Shown here: one piece after another, positions 1-7,338 of the stretch
Position numbering within the stretch: position 1 is the first letter of the stretch
Layout of the letters: each line of letters starts with the position of its first letter
Origin: Acidovorax sp. CCYZU-2555
GTDB taxonomy: Bacteria > Pseudomonadota > Gammaproteobacteria > Burkholderiales > Burkholderiaceae_C
Direction: 5' to 3'
Assembly (NCBI RefSeq): GCF_018413525.1
Contig: NZ_JAHCDD010000009.1
Location: forward strand, 40,008 to 104,007
DNA: 64,000 bases
The notes under the pieces: generated by a model
The model's database searches: none
Told to the model about the DNA's origin: nothing
What the model saw: only the letters and a program-made list of their open reading frames with translations
Translations under genes and position numbers: made by a program

Positions 1-1048
1 CCGCGCCTATCAATACCGGCGAACTGGCGATTCCCTTGGCTGCCAGCAGCGCTTCCAGCAGGACGACATGGTCCTTGCAATCTCCATAGCGGTGGTCCAG
101 AACGCTTTGCGCGCTGTGGGGCTCTAGGCCGCCATTGCCCAGATATACCGCGACATAGCGAATGTTCTGTGCAACCCAATGGTGCAAGGCGGCGGCCTGG
201 GCACGGCGCTCTGTCACTCCCTGTGTGATTTCTTCCGCCAGCACGCGGATGGCTGGCGTGACTTCGGCCGCCGGCTTGGCCTTCAACTGGTAGGCCTTGG
301 CGAGCTGTGTCCAGTCGCCATAGGTGCTGGCCATGATGGTCGGGCTGAAGGTCCACACCGGCGCCGCGCGGTTCTGCACCGCCAGGGGCTGGGCGCGCTG
401 ATATTGCCAGCGCCAGTGCGCGCGGCCATCGCTCAGGGTCGCGGTATTGCTGCCTTGCACATCGCGGCTGAACACATTCATCGGCATGTCGGCCGGCGCC
501 GTCAGGGTGACTTCGGCATTTTCATACTGGTTGAATAGGCTGAAGGTGTTCCACAGGCTGAAATAGCCGGGGAAATGGGGGATCTTGCGCGTGCGGCGTA
601 CCTGGTAGGCCAGACGATTGCCGGGAGCCAGGTTGGGAAACACGATGACGCGCACCTTGTGATCGGCATAGATCGGCGCCGCGGCACTGGAATGGCTTGC
701 CTGGGTGTAGATGCGTTCCGGCTCCACGTCATGGCGCTGGCCGTCGGCGGTCAGCGTATAGGCCGAGAGCACTTCCAGCGTCTCCATCTTTTCGCTGTAG
801 CTTTGATAAACCTGGCTGAACTGGTCGATGGCCGCCTTGGTCTTCAGCAGGATCTCCACGTTTTCGGTCGATACGCTGGTGGCATCCGCATTCACTTCAT
901 GGTCGGCGCGGTAGCGCACGAAGCTGAAGTCATTGCTGATTGCCGCGGTCTGTGCGGTCGACGGGCCTGACGCCGTGGCGTGCGCGTTGGCGGGATGCGC
1001 CGCGACAAGGCATGTCAGCAGGGCAAGTGACGTAATGATGAGTTTCAT
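1..1048 (-). CDS. DUF3857 / transglutaminase-like protein (3' end outside window)
   Basis: The minus strand from ATG at 1048 reads without a stop to the window edge. The N-terminus (MKLIITSLALLTCLVAAHPANAHA) is a signal peptide ending near residue 24, so the protein is exported. The next ~250 residues fit a DUF3857 domain. Near the window edge comes the transglutaminase core, with YGDCKDHVVLLEALL carrying the catalytic-type Cys. Family members are periplasmic or outer-membrane-facing proteins of unknown substrate. The gene is single and has an AT-rich upstream region. The C-terminal part (rest of the transglutaminase fold with its His/Asp) is not visible. Domain assignment is good; function is unknown. 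Confidence 0.85.
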   Translation of the reverse strand, partial: MKLIITSLALLTCLVAAHPANAHATASGPSTAQTAAISNDFSFVRYRADHEVNADATSVSTENVEILLKTKAAIDQFSQVYQSYSEKMETLEVLSAYTLTADGQRHDVEPERIYTQASHSSAAAPIYADHKVRVIVFPNLAPGNRLAYQVRRTRKIPHFPGYFSLWNTFSLFNQYENAEVTLTAPADMPMNVFSRDVQGSNTATLSDGRAHWRWQYQRAQPLAVQNRAAPVWTFSPTIMASTYGDWTQLAKAYQLKAKPAAEVTPAIRVLAEEITQGVTERRAQAAALHHWVAQNIRYVAVYLGNGGLEPHSAQSVLDHRYGDCKDHVVLLEALLAAKGIASSPVLIGA

Positions 1049-1286
1049 GTTTGGCTCTTGAAGAATTATTTTTTCCATCAAGATGCATGGCGCTGAATTG
1101 CATTCCCGTGCGGCGGCGGTGGTCTGCCGCATGCAAGCTCGCCCTGGATCCGGCGTGCCAGGATCGGTAAAGCCATGCCCTGCAATGCATCATTGATAAA
1201 TACTATTGTATTTATTATTCGATAGCTTGTCTTGTTTTTTTGCTGCTGCCCATGGTTTTTCGGACCGCATGCCATCGGCCGCGCCA
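1049..1286. promoter_or_regulatory. AT-rich upstream region with 8-bp inverted repeat
   Basis: No gene is seen here. It contains a perfect inverted repeat ATAAATAC-TATT-GTATTTAT at 1196-1215, in an AT-rich patch unlike its surroundings, and a GATCC/GGATC hairpin near 1146-1165. The position suggests the promoter/operator region of the DUF3857 gene (minus strand), but no convincing -35/-10 pair was chosen. Confidence 0.4.
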
Positions 1287-1315
1287 TGAAAAAAGGCCCC
1301 GACATGCGGGGCCTT
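1287..1315 (-). terminator. Rho-independent terminator of the TRAP operon
   Basis: Stem AAGGCCCCG / CGGGGCCTT (1293-1301 with 1307-1315) and a 5-base loop, followed on the minus strand by a run of T (1289-1294). It sits 22 bp past the dctM stop. Confidence 0.85.
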
Positions 1316-1336
1316 GGTAGCGGAGGAGGGCGCGGT

Positions 1337-2623
1337 TTACTGGAAGCCCAGCGAGTGAGGCAGCCAGGTCGACAGTTCGGGAATGAAGGTCAGCAGGATC
1401 AGCACCACGAGGTGGGCCAGCAGGAACAGCGGCATTTCGCGCGTCAGGTCGGTGATGGTCACGCGCGTTGCGACCGCGGTCACGAACAGCAGGCCGCCGA
1501 CCGGCGGCGTGATCATGCCCAGCGTCAGGTTGACGATCACCACCATGGCGAAGTGCGTGGGATCGATGCCCAGGCTGAACGCGATGGGCGCCAGGATGGG
1601 CACCAGGATCATCACGCCGGGCAGCGGCTCCATGAAGATGCCGAACACCAGCAGCAGGATGTTGACCGCGACCAGGAACATGGTCGGCGACAGGTTCCAG
1701 CTGACGATCAGCTCCGACAGATACTGCGGAATGCCTTCCACCGTGAGCACCCAGGCGAAGGCCGCCGAGGTGGCCATCACCAGCAGCACCGAAGCGGTGA
1801 GCATGGCCGAGCGCGCGGTGATGCCGGGAATGGCTTTCCATTCGAGCGTGCGGTAGATCCACTTGCCGCAGACCAGGGCGTAGAACACCGCGACCACCGA
1901 AGCTTCGGTGGGCGTGAAGATGCCGAAACGGATGCCGACGACGATCAGCACGATCAGCATCAGCGCGGGAATCGCCTTGAAGCTCGTGACCCACATCTGA
2001 CGCGCGGTCGGACGTGGCTCGGACGAATGGTAGTTGCGCTTCTTGCAGACCCACCAGTTGACGCCGGCCATGGCCAGCGCGATCAGGATGCCGGGAATGA
2101 AGCCGGCCATGAACAGCCCGCCGACCGAGACGTTCTCATCCTGCATCGCATAGATGATCATGCTGACCGAAGGCGGAATGATGGGGCCGACGATGGCCGT
2201 GCTGGCCGTGAGCGCCGCGGCATAGGGACGGGCGTAGCCGGCCTTGTCCATCATCTTGACCATCATCGAGCCCGGGCCCGCGGCGTCGGCCAGGGCCGAA
2301 CCCGAAATGCCCGAGAACAGCGTCAGCGACAGCACGTTGGCATAGCCCAGGCCGCCGCGCAGGTGACCGACGAACTGCGCGGCAAAGCGCAGCAGCACAT
2401 GGGTCAGCGCGCCGCCCGACATCAGCTCGGCCGACAGAATGAAAAACGGCACGGCCATCAGCGGAAAGCTGTCGATGCCGGTGAACATTTCCTTGAACAC
2501 GACCAGCTGGGGGTAGCGGCCGCCGACCAGCACGGCCAGCGCGGCCGAGATGGCCAGAGCGAAGGCCACCGGAAAGCCCAGCACGAGCAGGACGATGATG
2601 GCGATGAAAAGGGTGATACCCAT
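1337..2623 (-). CDS. dctM: TRAP transporter large permease (DctM family)
   Basis: This is the large membrane subunit of a tripartite ATP-independent periplasmic transporter, which uses the ion gradient to import a carboxylate-type solute delivered by the periplasmic binding protein. The 428 residues are almost wholly hydrophobic (about 12 helices) and begin MGITLFIAIIVLLVLGFPVAF, typical of DctM. FMEPLPGVMILVPILAPIA and the NLTLGMITPPVGG signature are visible. It lies 14 bp after dctQ and is followed by a terminator, so it is the last gene of dctP-dctQ-dctM. The substrate cannot be read from the sequence. Confidence 0.93.
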   Translation of the reverse strand: MGITLFIAIIVLLVLGFPVAFALAISAALAVLVGGRYPQLVVFKEMFTGIDSFPLMAVPFFILSAELMSGGALTHVLLRFAAQFVGHLRGGLGYANVLSLTLFSGISGSALADAAGPGSMMVKMMDKAGYARPYAAALTASTAIVGPIIPPSVSMIIYAMQDENVSVGGLFMAGFIPGILIALAMAGVNWWVCKKRNYHSSEPRPTARQMWVTSFKAIPALMLIVLIVVGIRFGIFTPTEASVVAVFYALVCGKWIYRTLEWKAIPGITARSAMLTASVLLVMATSAAFAWVLTVEGIPQYLSELIVSWNLSPTMFLVAVNILLLVFGIFMEPLPGVMILVPILAPIAFSLGIDPTHFAMVVIVNLTLGMITPPVGGLLFVTAVATRVTITDLTREMPLFLLAHLVVLILLTFIPELSTWLPHSLGFQ

Positions 2624-2637
2624 GGTGCTTGAACCTC

Positions 2638-3159
2638 TTAGATGGACGCTGCGGCGTCCGCATTCATCTCTTCGGACTGCGCGTAATCGCCGGCCGTGAT
2701 GTAGTTGCGCGCGACGAACAGCAGGTGCACCAGCATCAGCGCGAAGCCCACGGGCATCGCCAGATAGATATAGGAAATCGGAATGTCGGTCGCTGCCGTG
2801 GTCTGGAAGCGCGTGGCCCAGGCGTAGAGCACCGAGAAATAGGTCATGAAGACGCAGAAGCCCGCAATACCCACGACCACGATGGCGCGCAGAATGCGTG
2901 CCGAGCGCGTGCTCACGGCGCGGTGCAGGTTGTCGATCGCGACATGGCCGCCAAAGCGCAGCACCAGGCCCGCGCCCAGGAACGTGACCCAGATCATCAT
3001 GTGGCGCGCCACTTCCTCGGCCCAGACGATGGAGTCGCCCGTGGTGTAGCGCAGCACCACGTTGGCAAAGACGATGCAGGCCATGGCCAGCAGCAGCACG
3101 ATGAGCAGCCAGCGGTTGCAGGCGACAAGTGCGCGTTCGATTCGTTCAAGCATATGCAT
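2638..3159 (-). CDS. dctQ: TRAP transporter small permease (DctQ family)
   Basis: Small membrane subunit that partners DctM in the inner membrane. Four hydrophobic segments are visible (LLIVLLLAMACIVFANVVLRY first), along with the family's WAEEVARHMMIWVTFLGAG region. I place the start at the Met-His-Met pair (3159 or 3153), because an upstream in-frame extension of 20 residues is basic and unlike the family. The mature length of about 171-173 residues is normal. It is preceded by a dispersed-repeat-like gap separating it from dctP. Confidence 0.88.
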   Translation of the reverse strand: MHMLERIERALVACNRWLLIVLLLAMACIVFANVVLRYTTGDSIVWAEEVARHMMIWVTFLGAGLVLRFGGHVAIDNLHRAVSTRSARILRAIVVVGIAGFCVFMTYFSVLYAWATRFQTTAATDIPISYIYLAMPVGFALMLVHLLFVARNYITAGDYAQSEEMNADAAASI

Positions 3160-3268
3160 ATCGGCTGTCGTGGCGCATACCGGGGAGTACGGGCGCAGCC
3201 GCTTTCTGAAAAAATTCACTTATCTGTGGCACTGCCGCTACCTCAGATTTAGGTAACTGACGGGCACA

Positions 3269-3378
3269 ACGTGGGGGGCACCGAGGAAGGGCCGCCCAGT
3301 CCACAGGGCCCCGAGGGGGCACGCCTCCCTGCGTCCCTTGTTCAGGGGAAGCCGCGTAAGCGGCTCAGGGGGTGCTAC
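3269..3378. repeat. GC-rich dispersed repeat-like element between dctP and dctQ
   Basis: On the minus strand this segment runs GTAGCACCCCCTGAG..., then a small hairpin (AGCCGCTTACGCGGCT, 3351-3366), then ...GGCGGCCCTTCCTCGGTG. From memory, intergenic elements with the same beginning and end (GTAGCACCCCCTGAG...GGCGGCCCTTCCTCGGTGCC) are scattered in Acidovorax/Comamonas/Delftia genomes. The element begins exactly at the TAG stop of dctP. It may act as an attenuating structure between the binding protein and the permeases. Confidence 0.5.
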
Positions 3379-4361
3379 TTAGTATTCGAAATGCTGTCCA
3401 GCGTCTTCTGGCCGAACTTGGTGGCGTATTGCTTGTATGCGGGCTCCAGGGCCTTGCGGAAAGCGGCCTGGTCGACCTTTTCCACGACCTGCATGCCGTG
3501 CGACTTGGCTTCTTCCACGCCCTTCTTCTCGACCGCGTCGACAAACGCGCGCGAGGCCAGCGCGCCGCTCTTGGCGCCTTGCGTGAACGCGGCTTTTTGC
3601 GTGTCGTTCAGGCTGGCCCAGAAGCCGGGCGAGACGATCAGCGCGACGGGCGCGTAGACGTGGGCGCTGAGCGTCAGGTGCTTTTGCACTTGCCACAGCT
3701 TGGCCGACGACAGCACCGAAATCGGGTTTTCCTGGCCGTCGATCGTGCCCTGCTGCAGCGCGCCGATCACTTCGGGCCAGGACATGGGCGTGGGCGAAGC
3801 GCCCAGCGTGCGGAAGGCCGTGATGTGCACCGGGTTCTCGGTCACGCGGATCTTCAGGCCCTTGAGGTCGGCAACGTTCTGCACCGCGTGCTTGTTGTTG
3901 GTCAGGTGGCGAAAGCCTTGCTCGCCCCAGGCCAGCGCGATCAGGCCGCGCTTCTGGAACTTGCCCAGCAGGTCCTGGCCGAAAGCGCCGTCGAGCACGG
4001 CGCGCGCATGCGTCGTGTCACGGAACAGGAAAGGAATGTCGACCACGCCCACATCGGGAACGAAGTTGCTCAGCGCGCCCGTGGACACGATCACGGCCTC
4101 GACGGTGCCCAGTTGCAGGCCTTCGATCAGCTCGCGCTCGCCGCCCAGCGCCGATGCGGGGAACTGCTTGAACTTGAACGCGTTGTTGGTGTTCTTTTCG
4201 ACGGAGTCGGCCCAGGCCTGGGCGGCTGCGCCGTAGTGCGAGTTGATCGCCAGCGCATACCCGATCTTGACTTCCTTGGATTGGGCAAGGGCTGGCACGG
4301 CAGCAGTGGCTGCAGCAGCCGCGACGCAGGTGGCAACGAAGGAACGGCGAATCATGCGCAT
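3375..4361 (-). CDS. dctP: TRAP transporter substrate-binding protein (DctP family)
   Basis: Periplasmic solute receptor of the TRAP system, 328 residues. The signal peptide MRMIRRSFVATCVAAAAATAAVPALAQ is followed by the mature SKEVKIGYALAINSHYG. The conserved DctP segment containing LKIRVTENPVHITAFRTLGA and the Arg that grips a carboxylate is present, as is the region PTPMSWPEVIGALQQGTIDGQENP. First gene of the operon; the stop is embedded in the repeat element. Ligand unknown; most relatives bind C4-dicarboxylates, sialic acid-like or sugar-acid substrates. Confidence 0.93.
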   Translation of the reverse strand: MRMIRRSFVATCVAAAAATAAVPALAQSKEVKIGYALAINSHYGAAAQAWADSVEKNTNNAFKFKQFPASALGGERELIEGLQLGTVEAVIVSTGALSNFVPDVGVVDIPFLFRDTTHARAVLDGAFGQDLLGKFQKRGLIALAWGEQGFRHLTNNKHAVQNVADLKGLKIRVTENPVHITAFRTLGASPTPMSWPEVIGALQQGTIDGQENPISVLSSAKLWQVQKHLTLSAHVYAPVALIVSPGFWASLNDTQKAAFTQGAKSGALASRAFVDAVEKKGVEEAKSHGMQVVEKVDQAAFRKALEPAYKQYATKFGQKTLDSISNTK

Positions 4362-4408
4362 GGCAGTTGTCTCTTGTAGGTGGTGAAATAGGAACGGGAA
4401 CGCTGGCG

Positions 4409-4473
4409 CATTTTAGGTGCTGTTGCGCGGGAACAAGCTCCCATTGGATGGGCGTTGTCGGACATTGCCGACA
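4409..4473 (-). promoter_or_regulatory. Candidate dctP promoter with upstream inverted repeat
   Basis: On the minus strand a TAAAAT (4410-4415) lies 15 bases after TTGTTC (4431-4436). This is a plausible but slightly short-spaced sigma70 promoter 49-75 bp before dctP. Just upstream is the inverted repeat TGTCGG-ACATTG-CCGACA (4456-4473), a likely regulator site. Confidence 0.4.
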
Positions 4474-4492
4474 TTCATGTGACAGGTTGATC

Positions 4493-4523
4493 GCATTCGG
4501 CGATGGATGCCATCGCCGAATGC
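4493..4523. other. Perfect 14-bp inverted repeat between HAD gene and dctP
   Basis: GCATTCGGCGATGG (4493-4506), loop ATG, then the exact complement CCATCGCCGAATGC (4510-4523). It lies 17 bp after the HAD-phosphatase stop. There is no T-run on either side, so it is either a terminator lacking a U-tract or a protein-binding palindrome. Confidence 0.6.
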
Positions 4524-4539
4524 GCGGGCTGTGCCTGGC

Positions 4540-5352
4540 TCAGGCCGGGGTACGGCCCAGAATGGCGTTGGACAGCTCGACAAAACCTTCGCCACGCTCG
4601 CTGGGCGTCACATAGCGCGGCAGGTGCGCGAGCTGGGGCACGAAGCGCGCGATGTTGGCCACGCCGAAACTGTGGCCGAAGCGCTCGAACATCAGCTGGT
4701 CATTGGTGGAGTCACCGATGTAGACCCAGCGATCGAGCTCGGCGGCCAGGTCGCGGTCGAACAGCGTGCGCACTATCCACTGCGCGCCTTCCCACTTGTT
4801 GTGCGCGCCGAACCAGCCGTTGATGTGGATGGAGCTCACGGTGGCATTCATGCCGGCCGCGCGCATGATCGCCACGCATTCGTCGATCTGCGCCTGGGGC
4901 AGCTGGGTGAATTCGCTGTGGTCCACGGCGATGTCGCATTCGCGGCCCGCCGAGTCGGTCGCGCGGCGCGCGCCGGGCACCGTGGCCTCGATCTGTTCAA
5001 GCACTTGCTGCATGCGCGCGAAATTGGCGCTGCGCGTGGCCGCGTCTTGCTGATAGAGCTTGTCGAGGCCGCCGGCCGCGTTGCGGCGCAGCGCCACGGC
5101 GCCGTTCTCGGCAACGATGGCATCGACCGGCCAGGCCTGGGCGAACGGTTCGCTCCAGCCCACGGGGCGGCCCGTGATGGGCACGACCTTGAGGCCGGCA
5201 TCGCGCAGCGCGGCGATCGATGCGACCACATGCGCGGGCACTTCGCCGTCGGTGGTGAGGGTGTCGTCGATATCGGTGAGCACACCGAGCAACCGGCCCG
5301 GCGCAGGGCGAGGCCATTGCCCCAGGGGCAGCAGAGTTTCCATGGAAGCCAT
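4540..5352 (-). CDS. HAD-superfamily hydrolase (type IIB, MPGP/Cof-like phosphatase)
   Basis: A 270-residue cytosolic phosphatase of the HAD family. Motif I is TDIDDTLT (nucleophile Asp27, general acid Asp29), motif II ITGRP near 60, and motif IV YIGDSTNDQLMFE near 220. These are the three metal/phosphate-binding signatures with a IIB-type cap between. Family members dephosphorylate sugar phosphates (mannosyl-3-phosphoglycerate, sucrose-6-phosphate) or other phosphometabolites; the substrate here is unknown. The start ATG lies 5 bp after the prfC stop, so it is probably translated from the same transcript. A second ATG three codons in (5343) is an alternative start. Confidence 0.85.
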   Translation of the reverse strand: MASMETLLPLGQWPRPAPGRLLGVLTDIDDTLTTDGEVPAHVVASIAALRDAGLKVVPITGRPVGWSEPFAQAWPVDAIVAENGAVALRRNAAGGLDKLYQQDAATRSANFARMQQVLEQIEATVPGARRATDSAGRECDIAVDHSEFTQLPQAQIDECVAIMRAAGMNATVSSIHINGWFGAHNKWEGAQWIVRTLFDRDLAAELDRWVYIGDSTNDQLMFERFGHSFGVANIARFVPQLAHLPRYVTPSERGEGFVELSNAILGRTPA

Positions 5353-5357
5353 ATCGA

Positions 5358-6983
5358 TCAGCTATTGCTCAGCGACAGGCCCGCATGCTCGCGCAGCGGG
5401 TGGAAGTGGATCTTGGGAAAGCGCTCCTGCGCCAGGCGCACGTCGTAGGGCGAAGTGCACAGATACGCCAGCGTGCCCGCGGCGTCGTGCGCCATGCGCA
5501 GCACATAGGCGTTTTCGAACTCGCGCAGTTCGGCCGGGGTGTCGGCCGTGATCCAGCGCGCGCCCGTGTACTGGCAGCCTTCGAGGCGGATGTCGGCGTC
5601 GTACTCGGCCTTGAGGCGGTGCTGCACGACTTCGAACTGCAGCTGGCCGATCGCGCCCAGCAGCATGTTGCCGCCCGCATCGGGCTTGAACACCTGGATC
5701 GCGCCTTCTTCGCCGAGCTGGGCCAGGCCCTGCTGCAACTGCTTGGTGCGCAGCGGGTTCTTCAGCACCACGGTCATGAACATTTCGGGCGCGAAGAACG
5801 GCAGGCCGGTGAACTGCAGCGCCGCGCCATCGGTGATGGTGTCGCCGAGCTGCACGCCGCCATGGATGGTGAAGCCGATGATGTCGCCCGCATAGGCTTC
5901 TTCGACGGCTTCGCGGCGCTGGCTCATGAAGGTCACGACGGAAGTCGGACGCATGTCCTTGCCGGTGCGCTGCACGCGCAGCTTCATGCCCGGCACATAA
6001 CGGCCCGAGGCCACGCGCACGAAGGCGATGCGGTCGCGGTGATTCGCATCCATATTCGCCTGCACCTTGAACACCACGCCCGAGAAACCCGTGTCTTCGG
6101 GTTCTATGGTCTTGACCACGGGCTGCTTGTTCACGACCAGCGTGCTGACGCGCGGGCCGGGCGAGGGCGACATGTCGACCAGTGCGTCCAGCACTTCCAT
6201 CACGCCGAAGTTGTTCACGCCCGAGCCAAAGAACACCGGCGTCAGCTTGCCGGCGAGAAATGCTTCGTGGTCCCATTCCGGCGATGCGCCGACGGCCAGC
6301 TCCATGCTTTCCATCGCGGTGTCGAAGGTGTCGCCGAAGCGCGCGCGCAGCTTGTCGACATCGGTCAGCGGAATGGCTTCGAAGTCCTGCGGGCGGCGCT
6401 CGCTGCCCGACTCGAACACCGTCATGGTGCGCGTGCGCAGGTTGATGATGCCGCCGAAGGCCTTGCCCTGGCCCACGGGCCAGGTCATGGGGCAGCAGGG
6501 CATGCCCAGCTCGCGCTCGACTTCATCCATGATGTCCAGCGGATCGCGCACTTCGCGGTCCATCTTGTTGACGAAGGTGATGATGGGCGTGTCGCGCTGG
6601 CGGCAGACTTCGATCAGCCGGCGCGTCTGGGCTTCGACGCCGTTGGCTGCATCGATCACCATCAGCGCCGAGTCGACGGCCGTGAGCACGCGGTAGGTGT
6701 CTTCGGAGAAGTCCTTGTGGCCCGGGGTGTCGAGCAGGTTCACCACATGGTCGCGGTAGGACATCTGCATGACCGACGAGGCCACCGAAATGCCGCGCTG
6801 CTTTTCGATTTCCATCCAGTCGGACGTCGCATGGCGGCTGGCCTTGCGGCCCTTCACTGCGCCCGCGATCTGGATCGCGCCCGAGAACAGCAGCAGCTTT
6901 TCGGTCAGCGTGGTCTTGCCCGCATCCGGGTGGGAAATGATGGCGAACGTGCGGCGGCGCCGGGTCTCAGAAGCGTAGGACAT
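5358..6983 (-). CDS. prfC: Peptide chain release factor 3
   Basis: GTPase that removes RF1/RF2 from the ribosome after peptide release. From ATG 6983 the 541-residue product begins MSYASETRRRRTFAIISHPD. G1 is HPDAGKTT, switch/G2 RGISVASSVM, G3 DTPGHKDF and G4 NKMDR, followed by the translation-factor beta barrel and the RF3 C-terminal domain. E. coli RF3 is 529 residues. An in-frame extension upstream of 6983 is basic and Pro-rich, unlike RF3, so it was not used. The gene probably forms an operon with the HAD phosphatase downstream. Confidence 0.96.
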   Translation of the reverse strand: MSYASETRRRRTFAIISHPDAGKTTLTEKLLLFSGAIQIAGAVKGRKASRHATSDWMEIEKQRGISVASSVMQMSYRDHVVNLLDTPGHKDFSEDTYRVLTAVDSALMVIDAANGVEAQTRRLIEVCRQRDTPIITFVNKMDREVRDPLDIMDEVERELGMPCCPMTWPVGQGKAFGGIINLRTRTMTVFESGSERRPQDFEAIPLTDVDKLRARFGDTFDTAMESMELAVGASPEWDHEAFLAGKLTPVFFGSGVNNFGVMEVLDALVDMSPSPGPRVSTLVVNKQPVVKTIEPEDTGFSGVVFKVQANMDANHRDRIAFVRVASGRYVPGMKLRVQRTGKDMRPTSVVTFMSQRREAVEEAYAGDIIGFTIHGGVQLGDTITDGAALQFTGLPFFAPEMFMTVVLKNPLRTKQLQQGLAQLGEEGAIQVFKPDAGGNMLLGAIGQLQFEVVQHRLKAEYDADIRLEGCQYTGARWITADTPAELREFENAYVLRMAHDAAGTLAYLCTSPYDVRLAQERFPKIHFHPLREHAGLSLSNS

Positions 6984-7338
6984 GTGCGGGTGGGTGGTCG
7001 CTGGCGGTGAGGCCGGCTGCAGTAAGGCGGACGGGCGCGTGTGCGCGGCGCTGATGCAGCGCCTGACGACGGGACCCGAAGAAGACCAGGATTTTAGCGA
7101 GCGCGGCGCACCGGTGGGGCGCAGCGGGAATAAACGGGGGCGCACCTACGCTACGCGCCTGCGGTTGGCGTCCGACGACGGGGGGCGCGTTGATGTCGGC
7201 CTGGCATCTGGTTTTGCTGACATGCCGATATCTGGCTTTGATGGCATGGCCTGGATTTGACTTCGGTGACCATGGAGTCTCCCGAATGCAGCGGGTACGG
7301 ACAGAGGCGCAGGCCACCACCGACCAGGAGCTTGTCTT
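6984..7338. promoter_or_regulatory. 355-bp divergent gene-free region with three spaced repeats
   Basis: No gene is supported here. It separates prfC (leftward) from the haem-oxygenase-like/P450/MFS unit (rightward). Three copies of CTGG(T/C/A)TTTG occur at 7208, 7232 and 7251, each followed within 5-15 bp by CATG, spaced 24 and 19 bp. They resemble a regulator-binding array in front of the rightward genes. A ribosome-binding site AGGAG precedes the ATG at 7339. Confidence 0.35.

Noticed and set aside
1232..2632. 466-codon open frame opposite dctM
   Set aside because: His/Gln/Asp/Arg-rich antisense shadow of a conserved gene; frequent in GC-rich DNA and without domain or ribosome-binding site.
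5385..7010. 541-codon open frame opposite prfC
   Set aside because: Antisense shadow of prfC; low-complexity His/Ala/Arg composition, no recognisable fold.
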